From Nyssa sinensis (Eukaryota; Streptophyta; Magnoliopsida; Cornales; Nyssaceae): 64,000 nucleotides of DNA. The DNA lies in NCBI GenBank assembly GCA_008638375.1, contig CM018035.1, positions 38,033,058 through 38,097,057 on the forward strand, in the 5' to 3' direction. Below the pieces are notes generated by a model. It was not told the origin of the DNA and ran no database searches. It saw nothing but the letters and a program-made list of their open reading frames with translations. Made by a program: the position numbers and the translations under genes. Shown one piece after another: positions 23,285 through 36,835 of this stretch; position 1 is the first letter of the stretch, and each line of letters begins with the position of its first letter.

Positions 23285-24780
23285 TTAACTAACTGTTATG
23301 TCTGATCTGTCCTGATCTATTCTGTTGATCTGTCTGACCCGTTCTGTTTGATCTGTCCTGACCTGTTCTGTTTGATCTGTCTGACCCGTTCTGTCTGATC
23401 TGTCCTGATCTGTTCTGTTGATCTGTCTGACCCATTCTGTTTGATCTGTCCTGACCTGTTCTGTTTGATCTGTCTGACCCATTCTATTTGATCTGTCCTG
23501 ACCTGTTCTGTTTGATCTGTCTGACCCGTTCTGTCTGATCTGTCCTGATCTGTTCTGTTTGATCTGTCTGACCCGTTCTGTTTGATCTGTCCTGACCTGT
23601 TCTGTTTGATCTGTCTGACCCGTTCTGTCTGATCTGTCCTGATCTGTTCTGTTTGATCTGTCTGACCCGTTCTGTCTGATCTGTCCTGACCTGTTCTGTT
23701 GATCTGTCTGACCCGTTCTGTTTGATCTGTCCTGACCTGTTCTGTTTGATCTGTCTGACCTGTTCTGTTTGATCTGTCTTGACCTGTTCTGTTTGATCTG
23801 TCCTGACCTGTTCTGTTTGATCTGTCTGACCTGTTCTGTTTGATCTGTTTTGTCCTGACCTGATCTGTCTGATCTATTCAGTCCTGATCCGTCCTGATCT
23901 GTTATGTCTGATCTGTTTTGTCCTGACCTGTTCTGTTTGACCTGTCTGATCTGTTCCGTCCTGATCCGTCCTGATCTGTTATGTCTGATCTGTTTTGTCC
24001 TGACCTGTTCTGTTTGATCTGTCTGATCTGTTTCGTCCTGATCCGTCCTGATTTGTTATGTTTGATTTGTTCCGTCCTAACCTGTTTGCTTTGTTTCGAT
24101 CTGTTCCGTTCTGTTCTGTCCCGTCCTGTTCTGCTCAATACTGATCTATCATGTTCTTTGATGATGTACCTGTATCTCTGACTGACGTATTGTTTCCGCT
24201 CAGTTTTGTCTTGTTTCGTTCCGTTGATGATATACATGTATCCTTGATTGATATACTGTTTCCACTCAGTTTTGTCTTGTTTCGTTCCGTTGATGATATA
24301 CATGTATCCTTGATTGATATACTGTTTCCACTCAGTTTTGTCTTGTTCCGTTCTGTTGATGATATACCTGTATCTCTGGTTGACATATTGTTTCCGCTCC
24401 GTTCTGTTATGTTCTGTTCTATTTTATTCTGATTTGTTATGTTTTATTCCGTTCTGTTCGGTTATGATTTGCTATGACCTATTCCGTTCTATTCGGTTAT
24501 GACTTGTTATGTTCTGTTCCATTCCGTTCTATTATGTTTTATTGTGATCCGTTCTGACCTGTTCTATTCTGATCTGTTCTATTCTGACCCGTTCCATTCT
24601 GACCTGCTCTGTTCTGATTTGTTGTGCTTTGTTTCATCCTGCTCTGATTTGTTATGTCCTGCTCTGCTCGGTTCTGCTCCGTCCTGACCTGTTGTGTTCT
24701 GTTCTGTACGATTATGCTTGATATAGTCTGTCATGTTCTGTCTATCCTGATCTGTTGTTTTATTTTGTGCAGTCATGCTT
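23285..24780 (+). repeat. Pyrimidine-rich tandem array in intron 2 of LTR B
   Basis: About 1.5 kb built from variants of CTGATCTGTTCTGTTTGATC, with higher-order units of roughly 40-45 bp (GTTCTG..TGATCTGTC.TGACC). Apparent ORFs on both strands here are repeat products. The array explains why this intron is about 2.07 kb against 1.34 kb in B'. Confidence 0.88.
24160..24409 (+). repeat. 66-bp tandem repeat, nearly four units
   Basis: Units start at 24160, 24226, 24292 and 24358, each opening GATGATRTACMTGTATC and containing GTTTTGTCTTGTT. The exact 66-bp period (22 codons) creates spurious ORFs. Middle units are almost identical, so the expansion is recent. Confidence 0.9.
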
Positions 24781-25387
24781 TATTCTACTGAAACTGTATT
24801 TAAAGTAGATTTATAAAACTGCTATTTCAGAAACAACTGAACTACCCTTGCGCTTTGTAAACAAGAAATGGTTTTGAAACCCTTGACAGGGAACCTGTGT
24901 TACTCATTGGGCTTTTCGAAGCTCACCCCATTCCCTAACATTTTTCAGGAACGATATCTATTGGATCTGATGGCACTGATCTGTGGAGACTGGATTATTG
25001 AGGATTGAATCTATTTAATCAGGTGAGTGATGTACTTGACTGATATGTACTGAATATAGATATGGCTCATGGATTTAAACGGTACTCTAGAGATTATAGT
25101 TCTGCTCTGTTGTTATATGTCGAATTATAGATATGCTCTGAGGTTGAGTTGTTAGTTGTTGGATTTTAGACTTGCTCTGTGTGATACATATCCTACGGTG
25201 GATACATGAATTGCATTCCCGTGATAAAAGGAAAAAAAAAAGTTTTAAATTTCGCTGCATCTGACCCTATAGTCGGAGTGCAATTCACTGGAAAGTTCAG
25301 AAATTGCCTTCGGTTGGTTGCGTGGCTGCTAACTGGCATCACGTCCTCGACATCCGCGTAGGGTGGGGTTCGGGATGTGACACCTTA

Positions 25388-26649
25388 GGCCAAATATGCT
25401 TCAAAATCTATTTTCCCCTCTGTACTTCAATGATTTCATCAAGTCTCAAGTTTTGGGAGTCTCATCTGTAATATTTAATCCCATAAAGGGTAAGCACGAC
25501 TGCTTGTATGACATAATGCTAATATAAAGAACAAAGTTAAGGCGTGGCATGTGCAAAGTGTACATTTATAAGCTATATGCCTTCCAATTCATCAATGTAA
25601 TGCAATGGCAATATGCATGATACACACATGCAACTCTATGCCCAACATATGTCTCGCTTTGCGGTCCTTCTCTGTCAGTACACGAGTACTGTCGTATGTC
25701 TCGCTTCACAGTCCGTCCTCGTTGGATCGCGAGTACCATGGCCAATTTTGGGTTTTTTACCATAGGATCTACACCCTCATAATGCATTGCACCAATGTGC
25801 TCAACACACACCATGTTTCCAAAGATTCACATATGCCAAGATGCCATAATTTTTCTATGCAATTTCAATGAGGCATTTATCAAATAGAAGGGGTATGCCT
25901 TAAACAATGCATCATACATAAAGCAAACTATAACTTTTAAACCACAAAAATTTGTCTAAATGAACTTAACATATAATCTAATCAATTGTACACATAATCA
26001 TGTTACATATTTACAACCTTACCAAATTCTCAAAGATTACACAAATACACAAAGTACCAATACATTAATCAAAACATAACGTTCAAAGTACAAGACTTTG
26101 TCTACATGAACATTAGCTAGAATGCAATGAATTATACATATATTCATATTACATATTCATCATTTCACCAAATTCACAAAGAATACATAAGTACACAAGG
26201 TACTAACCTTAAGTTTTCAAAGTAACTATACGCTAGGTAGTTTTTTAACAATAACTAAGCATGTAAGTCATATAATCAACATATAAAAACACTTCTAAAC
26301 TTAACTCTATTCTTTACTTAGCAAAATATCATACCTAGAAGGGTCTTTCTCAACCCTAGGGAGTTGTGCTTGCTATGTAGCTGAACCAATAAGTAAGAAT
26401 GTAGCCTTTGAGGTGGGGAACAACTTTCTAGAAGGAAGCCTTGTGAAATTCTAAGGCTAGAGATGAGTATTGGAAGGTGGAAAGTTGGAGAACCTAGGCT
26501 TTTCTCACCTTTTTTCTCCAAGCACGACCTGCTGTATATCTTCATACCAATTCTAAGAATTTCAAGTGTCAAGTGCTATATTTATACTCAAGGGGCTAAG
26601 GGGTGAAAAGACCCTTTTTGCCCTTAATGAGTTGCGGGACCCCGTTACA
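25388..26649 (-). mobile_element. Element C, LTR segment (right piece)
   Basis: Continues C after solo LTR B: the opening CTTCATCAAGTCTCAAG-type text matches C' near 61030. In minus orientation it has a TATA box (GAGTATAAATATAG, about 26575-26590) and a plausible LTR start TGTAACGGGGTCCCGC at 26649. A short duplication near 25644-25735 (TATGTCTCGCTT repeated) lies within. No coding region is recognised. The right boundary is a best guess. Confidence 0.55.
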
Positions 26650-27002
26650 CTACAATCCGTCCCGAAATGCCTCAATTTGACATTCTGCTTTAACCAAAGT
26701 CCTTAAAATTATTTTAAATGATATTTTTACAAAAAAATTATTTTTCTTGTTGGCGGTTGCGGCCGGGCCCACCCGGGCCACCCGGGATGCCCTTTTCAGA
26801 GCTATTTTTCAAACTATCTCTGATTAGGCTCAAATTCTCACAAGAGGTGTATTTTAACATTCTAAGCATATTTTCCTTCTATATAATACTCAATTTATGC
26901 TTCTAAATATGACTTATGTCTAAATGATGCATGTACAGTGCCCTACGAGCAAATAGTGCATGAATAGTGCCCTACCGGTAAAAATGAAAAAATTATCCTA
27001 AT
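26650..27002. other. Unassigned spacer between element C and the pol relic
   Basis: No gene is seen. It includes a GC-rich patch at 26752-26793 with repeated CCACCCGGG, inside otherwise AT-rich DNA, and two similar phrases (AGTGCCCTACGAG, AGTGCCCTACCGG) near 26937-26975. It could be more of C or linker sequence of E. Confidence 0.4.
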
Positions 27003-27758
27003 TTTTTAGATCTTTACATATCGTCCACCTAATTTGGAATTCAATTGTTGACCTAAGATTGGCTAATGCATCAGCATGACAATTTTCCTTCCTTAGGAGC
27101 TGTTGAATTGTGTATTATATAATTGAACCGAGTTATTTTTGAATTTTCTCTTTGTAGTAGCCATTATGTGGTCTTTGGCCTCGTAGTCCCCATTGACTTG
27201 ATTGGCTACTAGTTCTGAGTCACAGAAGATATGTAGCTTCTTTATTCCTAACTTATAGGGTAGTTTTACTAAAGAAAAGGGTTTCAAACTCTACTTTACT
27301 GTTTGAGGCCTTAAATCTATGTGAGATAGCTTGTTCCATCATTGAACCTTTTGGGGTAAATAGTACTAGCTCGACCCCTGATCCTATCTTTCGTGATGAG
27401 CCATCTACGAAGAGTCTCCATTGTTGTTCAGACTTTTCTTTTTTGTCCTTTTGACTAGCTCCCGTTGGTGAAAATTTAGCCAAAAAGTCAGCTAGAACTT
27501 GTCCTTTGATGGATGTATGGGGACAATATTTGATATCGAACTTCCAAGTGCCACCGACCATTTTGACACTTACCCAGAAGCATTTGGACTGTGTAAAATG
27601 GACCTAGGTATTCTATGATAATATTTATGGTAAATACTTGGATATAAGGTCCTAGCTTTCAAGAGGCTACTACCACGGCCAAAATTAGTCTTTCAAGCAT
27701 TAGGTAGCGTGTCCGTGCATCTTGTAATGCTTAGCTAAAATTGTATATCAACTTCTAC
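27003..27758 (-). pseudogene. pol: Ty3/Gypsy (Tat-like) pol relic: RNase H C-terminal part plus second RNase H
   Basis: Minus-strand frames, linked by at least two frameshifts and several stops, give in order: RTRYLMLERLILAVVVAS (core of the first RNase H), then WKFDIKYCPHTSIKGQVLADFLAKF-type sequence (connection), then LFVDGSSRKIGSGVELVL, KLHIFCDSELVANQVNG and NCHADALANL. The last three are the DG, D-S and D motifs of the extra archaeal-type RNase H known from Tat-lineage Gypsy elements. RNase H removes RNA from the RNA/DNA hybrid during reverse transcription. The frame continues across solo LTR D into 37866-37991. It is long dead. Confidence 0.8.
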
Positions 27759-30700
27759 TGTCGCGACCCGAAACCCACCTTATACAGATTAAGGGTATTG
27801 ACCGACACTACCACTTGGACAGGCTGTAGAAAATCAGATGAATTGTAAAAGAGTGAATTTTTTTTTTTTTTTTTTTTTTTATAGTTTTTTTACAACATAA
27901 ATCACATATCACTGGATTATTTAAAGTGGAAGTCACACTAATACAATTCACCTGATCAAAAGCTCATCTCCAATTACCAATAATCAGAATATCTCCAAGT
28001 ATAATTTAATCACGATGATCCAACATACTAGGCTAACCTCATCACTAATGATGCAATATTATAATAAATAATTTTAAACTTAACCTTACAGAAAACGTGG
28101 TCAACTTTGACTTGGAGTTCATATCATTAATGTTAATCATTTGTGCTTCACTAGCTCCACTAGTTATCTTATTGCATTTCATCCCTCATAAGGCCACCTG
28201 AAAAATGGTCATAAGTAAGGAGTGAGCTAACTTAGCTCAGTAATTAAATTCCTAGCTTTGCCATGGGTTAGGGTTAGTCTACAAGAATATAGAAGAAAAA
28301 GATATCATATAGCTAGTTACCAAGATAAAGCAATAATGACTTAAGGGTCCAGAAGGCTTATCCCACAATATGATACAAGAAAGTGATGAAAAAATTATCA
28401 AAAATGGGATCTAGCCTAACATAATGATTCATTACCACAAACAATACGTTAGCCAATCAAAAGTGTATCATGCTTGCAATAATATGATCATTCACTGGGC
28501 ATAGAATATGATGATCCAAACAGAACAGATGCATAAATAATCGGGGCTTGACATACCCCTAGAAACGCACATTCAGGTCCACCTCTCTCTTGGGCTTACT
28601 GAATATTCCTAGAGCTCTTTCATCTCAAGTCCTCAAAGGACACAAATAACCCCATGAGTCCACCACGCAATTTGTGAATAGATGGGCCATTGTGACTGAG
28701 CACAACCCTAGGCACTTACAAAATATCATGATCATCAAAATTTCACACAAGATGTACAATCATATGAAATAGCCAAAATCTCAATCAATGAGACATAAAG
28801 TGTGTGGAACAACAAGATCTCCATCAATAAGATATATCATAAGATCATGACATGGTATAAAGGCACAATTATTCTCAAATATTGATAATCAAGTTCTCAA
28901 AATCATATAGGCAAGCAAATTGAATCCGAAGTATAGGCATAAACAAATAATCACAAGTCGATTGGCATCAAATCAGAGAAATCAAGTTCAAATAGAGTAC
29001 AAATTTTGGTAGCATTTGAAAATGAATGTGACTTGACTAGGAACAACCCATATTAAAATATAGGAGTTACTTACCTCGGTTTATTAGTATCGCATTCTCA
29101 TACGGGTACCATTATTGTTATCCAACAACTTCTTTTCATTTCCATCGCTTAGGTGATCCTATAATCGTGGATCCAAAAATATTGCATAATGAATTAGTAC
29201 TCACTTTAACTCTAAACATTGTTATGCAATGTTTTAAGTTCCTTTGAACTCAGTCTATTCAATTAAGGGTTTTTAGTTTCTCATTTTAGGGTTCCCTGTA
29301 GCCTTATAGCATAGTTGGCCCTTCAAAGGCGATTTGATAATTTACACTTTTTAACATCCCATTCTTTTCGTTCAGAGTTTATGTATTCTGACTCTGCTTT
29401 GAGTTTATTGGTCCTTGCAACATTTTTGTAGACTTATTTATCTCATTATTACTCTCCTGGTAACTTCATTGTGTCCTAAGGATGTATTCGTCATTTTTTT
29501 CTAATTTGTTACTGGGTCTTATATAACTTTTTGAATCTTTTCGATCTCATTTGTATCTATTTTCGATTACCGAAACACATCGGTCATTTCCCATTTTATA
29601 CTTTGACTTTTCTAGAGTTTTATTTCGACCTTCAATTTTCATAATTATGCTTATTACAGTCAATTATATTAGATTGGCCCTCTTTTAGAATTTATTTGGC
29701 CTTTACTTTGTATTTTCTATGCTTAGGGGTATTTTGGTCATTTCATATTTTATGCAATTCTGACTTCAAATCATTATTTAGTCATATATATCAGTTCATA
29801 ATTATTTGGGCCTCCACTGGCATCAATTTCGTCCAATTCGGACTTTATTTGGGCTTCGTATTGTATTAAGGGTATTTTGATAATTTTATAGATTATGGTA
29901 GGACCACCCTAGAGTCCCCGGATGTCCAATCTGACATTTTCATTGTGTCTGGAATGTTCAAAACTGTTAAAATAGCCTTTTTTCTGGATCTCAATTCAGA
30001 CTTTATTTGTGACTCACATTAAGCATAGGGCATTTTTGTAATTTTATACTTTCACGCGTCCCATTTTTCGGTACTTCATTTGCTAATATGGATTCCACCA
30101 TTGAGTCCAGGGTGCCCAAAATAGTCAGACTATGTCCCCATTGACATTTGTCTAGCTTTTGGAATACTAAGGGTAAAATTGTCATTTTGACATTTCACGT
30201 GTCTATTATTCCAAGACTTCGTTTCACAAAATAGATCCATTCATTGGGTCCGGAATGTCCCAAAATGTTGAGGTAAATAATTTTGTAGTCATCGGGGTCC
30301 CTTTGGTCACTTAACTGATCATTAAGGCGTATTTAGAATTATCCTAGTTTGTCTGTTCGTATTTTTTGGTATTTATTTAGGCTTTACGGACCTCACCATT
30401 TGATCCATAATGTTCGACATAATTAAAATTGACTATCTTTTATGTTTAATTAGCCCTAAGTATCATTAGGGGTAATATAGTCATTCATAATTTACGTGTC
30501 TATATTTTTTGGGACTTAATTTCACCAATTGGACTCCATCATTGAGTCCAAAATGCCTAAAATAGTAAAACTACACTATTTATTTATTTTATTTGGGCTT
30601 CGTTTGACTTATTTAGTGTTCAAGGGTAAAATGGTCATTTTACCCAATTAATAAAATAATAAAATAAATTATTTTATTATTTTTCAGGGGCTTATTTGAA

Positions 30701-31917
30701 TTAATTCTTTAAAATTTGGGCCATAACAGAATTATTGGGAAGTGTTGGGGTCAAATTTGAATTTAAAAAAGTCTTGATTTTTCACTTTTAATTTAAAATA
30801 GTGAACCACTTGGTTCAGTTGACCTAACCCTAAACTGGTTCACTATTCCCCTGAACCGACCAGTCTAGGCTTCCCAATGAACTGGAATTAAATATTCTAC
30901 TTAACTCCTTTATCCACGGTTGGGTTAGCCCCTTATTCCCAATTTCCAATTTCTTATAGCCGCAACCAAACATACCTAATTGAATTTAAAATTTAAAACA
31001 TAACGCCCAAATGACGTAGTTCCATTTAAGACCCAAACCATTTTATATTCGGGTCGGAGCCCAACTTGAATCCGAACCATTGACCCGACCCTACACTGTT
31101 CTTCTTCTCCGGCAATGCTCCGGTAAGCTTCTCCAGTGTCTACGACTGTCGCCGATTAGTTTTTTAGAGTTTCTCAACATGGTTTAAATCAAATTTTTTT
31201 TTTTTGTGAGGGTTCCATATCTACCTCTAGATTTTTATTTGAGCCTCATCTTGGTCGTTGAATGGCCAATTACAGCAGCTGCTCCGGTGAGGGCCGCTTT
31301 TCTGGCAAGTGTTTAAAAACCTATTTCGTGTTGTTTCAGGCCAACATTTTCCTTCTTTTTTGTTGCTATAAGTTTTTGAAACCTCAAGGATCATTTTCCC
31401 ATTCATAATAATATGTAAATCAACCAAATCTCAACTATCCAAATTGTTTGACCGAACCTGCAACTACCATTATCTCTATGGTCTCTTGACCATTTTGACT
31501 TATTCAAGTTACAGTATGACCTATTTTCCATGCTATTTTGAGCCATGAAGTTGGTTCTAAGCTTGGTGTATGATAGGTCAAAATTTCAATTTTTCATGTT
31601 TCGGGTTTTAAGTCTCCTAGGGTTTCTAAGCTTCAAACCTTACAATTTTGCTCCCATTTTCTTAGCCCTACAAAATACTCTTCATGCATGCAACAATCAG
31701 ACCATAGACAAGCTTGCACATGAATAAATTTTTAGAGAGAGAAATTTTTTTGACCTTTTCTCTCTCTTTAGCTTTCTCCCTTCTCGGTTGCTTCTCTCAC
31801 CTTCAAGTTAGGACAGCCATGCATGTAGCCTATCTCGTATTCTTCTCCTTCTTTCACTTTCTCTCTCTACTCTAGCCGAGACTTACACAATTCTAATACA
31901 CGCACTCACATTACGCA

Positions 31918-31958
<41 letters not shown>

Positions 31959-32001
31959 AACACTTATATTTTTTATTTTAAATATGTTACATGAAATGTG
32001 A
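27759..32001 (-). mobile_element. Solo LTR D, 3' part
   Basis: The plus strand starts TGTCGCGACCCGAAACCCACC after TCTAC. It continues to 32001, where B' is inserted, and resumes at 37252. Intron 2 is inferred at 28198-29074 (donor CCGAG|GTAAGTA, acceptor TTTTTCAG|GTGG). A 23-base T run is at 27858-27880. A subrepeat array fills 29500-30660. (CA)n and (TA)n tracts at 31919-31958 mark the promoter end. No coding sequence. Confidence 0.85.
29500..30660 (-). repeat. Degenerate ~145-bp tandem subrepeats in LTR D
   Basis: About seven units, with the marker GGGTATTTTGGTCATTTT or variants near 29726, 29869, 30027, 30169, 30322, 30469 and 30622 (spacing about 142-158). Each unit also carries a phrase like GGACCTCACCATTGAGTCCAGAATG and TATTTTTCGGGAC. 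The same unit occurs in fewer copies in every other large LTR of the window, always upstream of exon 2. Confidence 0.85.
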
Positions 32002-33239
32002 TGTCACATCCCGAACCCCACCCTACGCGGATGTCGAGAACGTGACTGCCAGTCGGTCGTGACGCGACTAACCAAAGGCAAATCCTGAACTTTCCGACGA
32101 ATTGCACTCCAACTGTAGGGTCAGATGCAGCAGAATTTAAAACTTTTTCTTTGTGTCACGGGAATGCAACTCACTTATCCACCATAAAGGTATGTACCAC
32201 AGAGCAAGTCTAAATCCAAAACAGTTAACAGTTCTAAGTTCAGAGCATATCTAAAATCAAGCATATATTACAGAGCAGATCTAATATCTTTAGAGTACCG
32301 TTTATTTCCATGAGCCATAATTATCTATCCAGTACATATAAATCAGGTTAGCCGTATCATATCACTCACCTGAATAACAGAATCAGTCCACAAGAATCCA
32401 GTCTCTACAGATCAGTGCCGTCAGATCCTTTACTTCAAGTGCCACTCGGCCTACCATGTCATATCATGGTGTCTTCTAATCCATCAGAGATAATCCCTGA
32501 AAAATGTTAGGGAATGGGGTGAGCTTCGAAAAGCCCAGTGAGTAACACAGGTTCCCTGTCATGGGTTTCAAACCCGGTCTTGTTTATAAATCACAAGGAT
32601 AGTTCAATCGCTTAGGAATAACAGTTTTATAGATCTACTTGAATACAGTTTAAGTAGAATAAAACGAGACTGAACTAAACAGAATAACAAATCAGAACAG
32701 AAGGAACAGTGCATGATGCCAACATATCAATCGAGAGTATAGGCAATTAATTCAATATTAGAACAGGTCAGTACTGGGCGGAATATAACAGGGCATAACA
32801 AACAATATATTAGTTAGGCACATAATCAAGCCTACTTATGCCAGACCGCTCATAATCAGAATGGTACCCAGAGTCAGACACATCATAGCAGAACAAAATC
32901 AGACAGACCATAAAACGGGACAAGACAGACCGAACAAAACAATAGTAGGACGGGACAAAATCATGCCGCGTACAATACAGTATAAAAGTTTGCATTTAAA
33001 AACATGCATTCAGACAGTATAACTTTTAAAACCGTACAGTGCATCAAAATACAGTATCTATGCAGTAACTTATATACCAAGTCAAGAATCCGGACAGATC
33101 ATAACGGAACTGGACCATATATCAATCAAGACAGACAGATCATTAACGGACGGAACATAACAGAATCAGACGGAACAATACGTCAGTCAAAACAAGGACA
33201 TATCAGTAACGGACAGACCATGAAACGGATAGATCATAA

Positions 33240-33720
33240 CGGACAGAACAAAACGGAACAATTATCAATCAGGACAAGTCATATCGGAACTGAACATGAC
33301 GGAACAAACGGTACAATATCAATTAGATCAAGTCGTATCGGAACTGAACAAGTCGGAACAAAACGGTACAATATCAATCAGATCAAGACATATCGGAACT
33401 GAACAAGTCGGAACAAAACGGTACAATATCGATCAGATCAAGACATATCAGAACTGAACATGACGGAACAAAACGGTACAATATTAATCAGATCAAGACA
33501 TATCAAAACTGAACATGACGGAGCAAAACGGTACAGTATCAATCAGGCCAAGACATATCAGGACTGAACAAGTCAGAACAAAGTGGAACAATATCAATCA
33601 GGACAAATCATATCAGGACTGAACATGACGGAACAAAACGGAACAATACATCAATCAGAACAAGACATATCAGAGCTGAACATGTCGGAACAAAGCAGAA
33701 CAATATCAATCAGGACAAGG
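33240..33720 (-). repeat. ~55-bp tandem repeats in intron 2 of LTR B'
   Basis: About eight units of the form ACGGTACAATATCAATCAG..CAAGACATATC.GAACTGAAC.. on the plus strand. They are the purine-rich complement of the arrays in B but differ in unit length and number. Array turnover since the two copies separated is evident. Confidence 0.85.
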
Positions 33721-36700
33721 CATATCGTACATTAAATATATGCTTTTTAAACAGTATAACATTCAAAACGGTACAGAGCTTCAAAATACAGTATCTAGAC
33801 AGATCTTATACACCAGTTCAGGAGTCAGGGTTACTCACAAACTGTTACGGTTATCTCCTTGCACAACAATCCGATAACCTTCAGATACGTCAGGCATCTC
33901 CATGTATATCCTGAACAATAATCATCAATCATATACAGATCAGAACTCATCCATTCAGGTCTCATTTGTCATCTTAGGTATCTATCGAATCACCTAAGAC
34001 AGCCTAGTAGCCTATCGCCCTTTCACTGGGTCTCACCCGAGGCTATTTCATTCTTTAATTAGGCTTAGCAGTCATCAGGATTATGATTTAAGTCATTTGG
34101 ACTTCAATCGTTATCCGTTAAGCACTTATTTGACCTTAGGGGCAAAATGGTAATTTTGTCATTCTTGCCCCGGACTCTGTCATGGTCCTCAGAATGGTCT
34201 ACATATCTTATGTATGAAGTTCTAAGTCTTTTAGACTTAAATCGGTATCAGTTAGGTGCTTATTAGCCTTAGGGGCAAAATGGTAATTTTTTCATTTTTG
34301 CCCCGGACCCTGTCGTGGTCTTCAGAATGTCCCATATATTATGTATATAATTTTCTAAGTCCTTTGGACTTCATTTGGTATCTGCTTTAGATCATCGGGA
34401 CACGTCAGTCATTTCTCGTTTTACGCGTTGATAGTTTCGGAGTCTTACTTAGCCCTTCAGTGTTCATAATTATACTTACGATAATTTATCAGATCAGATT
34501 GACCTATATCTTGCACTTACAGTGCTCAGGGGTATTTTGGTCATTTTACGTTTCGTAAGATTCTGACCCCGGTTCGTCATTTATTCGGGTATACAGTTTC
34601 ACCAGTGTTCGGGTTTCTATCGGTATCAGTTTCGTCCCAATCGGACTTCATTTGGGCTTCGTACAGTATCAGGGGTAATTTGGTAATTTCACGTGTCATA
34701 TTTTTCGGCACGTCAGTTCATAAAATGGACCTCACCATTGGGTCCAGAGTGTCCGACATAATTAAGTTGGACTATCTGTTATGTTTAATTGACCCTGAGA
34801 ATCATTAGGGGCAGTATGGTCATTTACACTTTATGTGTCTGTATTTTTCGGGACTCCAGTTCGTTAAACGGACCTCACCGTTGAGTTCAGAATGCCCGAT
34901 ATAGTCAAAATAGACTGTCTTTTATTTTTATTTGGGTCTGGTGCCATCAGGGGCAGTACAGTAATTTATCACTTACAGGTCTGTATTTTTCGGTACATAA
35001 TTTCCTAATTTGGACTGTACCATTGAGTCCAGAATATTTGAAATAGTGAAAATACACTATTCATTTAATTTATTTGGACTCCGTTTGACATATTTAATGT
35101 CCAGGGGTAAAATCGTAATTTTACCTATTTAATAAAATAATAAAATAATAATTTTATTATTTAATTAATTTATTCAGGGCTTAAATGAAAGAGTTTTCCA
35201 AAATCTGGGCCACTGTGTAATTCCCCAAAACTGTTGGGGTCAAAAACCAATTTACAAAAGTTCTGGTTCAGTTTTTTAATTTCAAACAGTGGACCATTGG
35301 GTTTTCAATTCAAAACCCTAAACCGGTCCCTTTATCAACTGAATCAGCCGGTTCAGGTCCCCCCAGAGAACCGGGATAACATATCCCTCATATCCCAAAT
35401 TGGTCCTTATCCGTATACAGGTTTAGCCCCAAATCAATTTCAATTTCTGATTTATTAACTCTGTTGCCAAACGGTCCGAATTCAATTTTTTTAAAACACA
35501 TCAGTTTAGCCAAACGGTGCCGTTCCATTAAAACGGTGGCACGGTCGTTGGCCGACACGTGTCTCGGTATGACTCGGCCAACTCGGCCGAGTCGACTCCA
35601 TCTTCCCCATCGCGCAGGGCGCTGTTGCCCTACTTCTGCAGATTTTCTTCTTCTATTTCGTGATTTTTCAGGTACAGTTTCCAGCTGTTTCTGGTTCCAA
35701 TCAGTCCCTAGGTGTCATGCCAATATTTTGGCATCCATTTCATGCATCGAAGCCATGCATGGGGTGCTGTTTGGCCGATTGTCTCACAGAGTTTCAGTTC
35801 GGTCGTGGGGCCTTGTTCCTCAACCAAATCGCACTTGGTTTGGTTCTTTGTGACCCTTATAACAGGGGCTTCAATTCCCCATTTTCAAATTTCAGTTTAG
35901 ATGTTTGATTCAGATTTTGAGTTTCTTGGCCGAAAGGAATAGTTTCAGATTCGAGGGCCTTACCATGCGATTTTGGGTCGCGGGTTGGTGTATTTGGGAC
36001 CCTCTCAGTGTCTAGATCATTTCTAGGCCATCAAAACTTGGTTTCATGGAGGTCGAATCAGACCTGCAATTCTTGGTCCATCCATGGTGGACTTAGGTAC
36101 GGTCAGTGGGTTTCAAGCCCTATTGGCCTTCCTAATCGGTTCAGAATCGTTCTAAGGCCTCACAGGAACGCATTTATACAGTTTAAATGGATTAAAGCTA
36201 TCAGAACAGTATGTCAAATTTTAACAGAAAATTTTTCAGTTTAAAGAGGAGTATACCTTGGTTCAGGCCATTGTTCCTCTCTCTCCCATAGCTCAGTTCA
36301 GACCTTGGCACCTCAGGTGTGCCCCAGTCCCAGTCGTGCCTCAGTGCCTCAGTCTTCCTTTGGTGCATCACATTAAGGACACATCATCCTTCACATGCAC
36401 ACACCCACTTGCATACACATGCAAGCTCACCATGGCAGCCCTCTCTATCCGAGCCCACACACAGGCAGTTCTTAGGTCTCTCATTCATTCTGTTCTGGTT
36501 TATACACAGAACCTATTTGTGTCCACAATGAATCACCATATCATGTGTATTATCTATACACTTATACATATATATATCTCTATATGTATGTGCAGGGTTG
36601 AGGTGATTGAAAATCAGAGAGTCAGGTGAGCTGAGGTGGGCTGAGGGGAGTAATCATGTGGGGTTTGCATGGGTTGTCATTGGGTGATTTGGGTGGCAAG

Positions 36701-36759
36701 TTGGGGCAATACAGAGATATATACAAATAAGTTGCATATATATGCACAAAGTAATGGGC

Positions 36760-36835
36760 AGCCTAACTGGTAAGTTTTTGGATAAAATTTCTTTCCACTC
36801 AAAGGTCAAGGGTTCAATTCCCTTGGCCTCCCATT
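36760..36835 (+). other. tRNA-like module, antisense in LTR B'
   Basis: Plus strand: CAGCCTAACTGGTAAG (A box) and CAAGGGTTCAATTCCCTTG (T-arm/B box). It is nearly identical to the module at 6303-6384 in B and at the same distance (about 410-490 bp) from the LTR start. Confidence 0.6.

Larger units (their letters stand above)
20159..25382 (+). mobile_element. Solo LTR B, 3' part (B totals about 5.8 kb)
   Basis: Resumes B after element A and ends GTTCGGGATGTGACA at 25382, followed by the duplication CCTTA. Inferred layout: exon 1 donor TGAG|GTAAAC at 20575; intron 1 20575-22808; 72-nt exon 2 22809-22880; intron 2 22881-24948, enlarged by pyrimidine-rich arrays; last exon 24949-25382. Subrepeats with CCAAAATACCCCT lie at 21720-22580. 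The motif GACACGTGTCGCC is near 21280. No coding sequence is recognised. Confidence 0.9.

Noticed and set aside
23285..24776. Multiple overlapping ORFs on both strands
   Set aside because: Products of tandem repeats (66-bp period and CTGATCTGTT units) with extreme composition.
35464..35908. Plus-strand ORFs of 129 and 82 codons
   Set aside because: Antisense to LTR B', overlapping each other in different frames, and without any recognisable domain.
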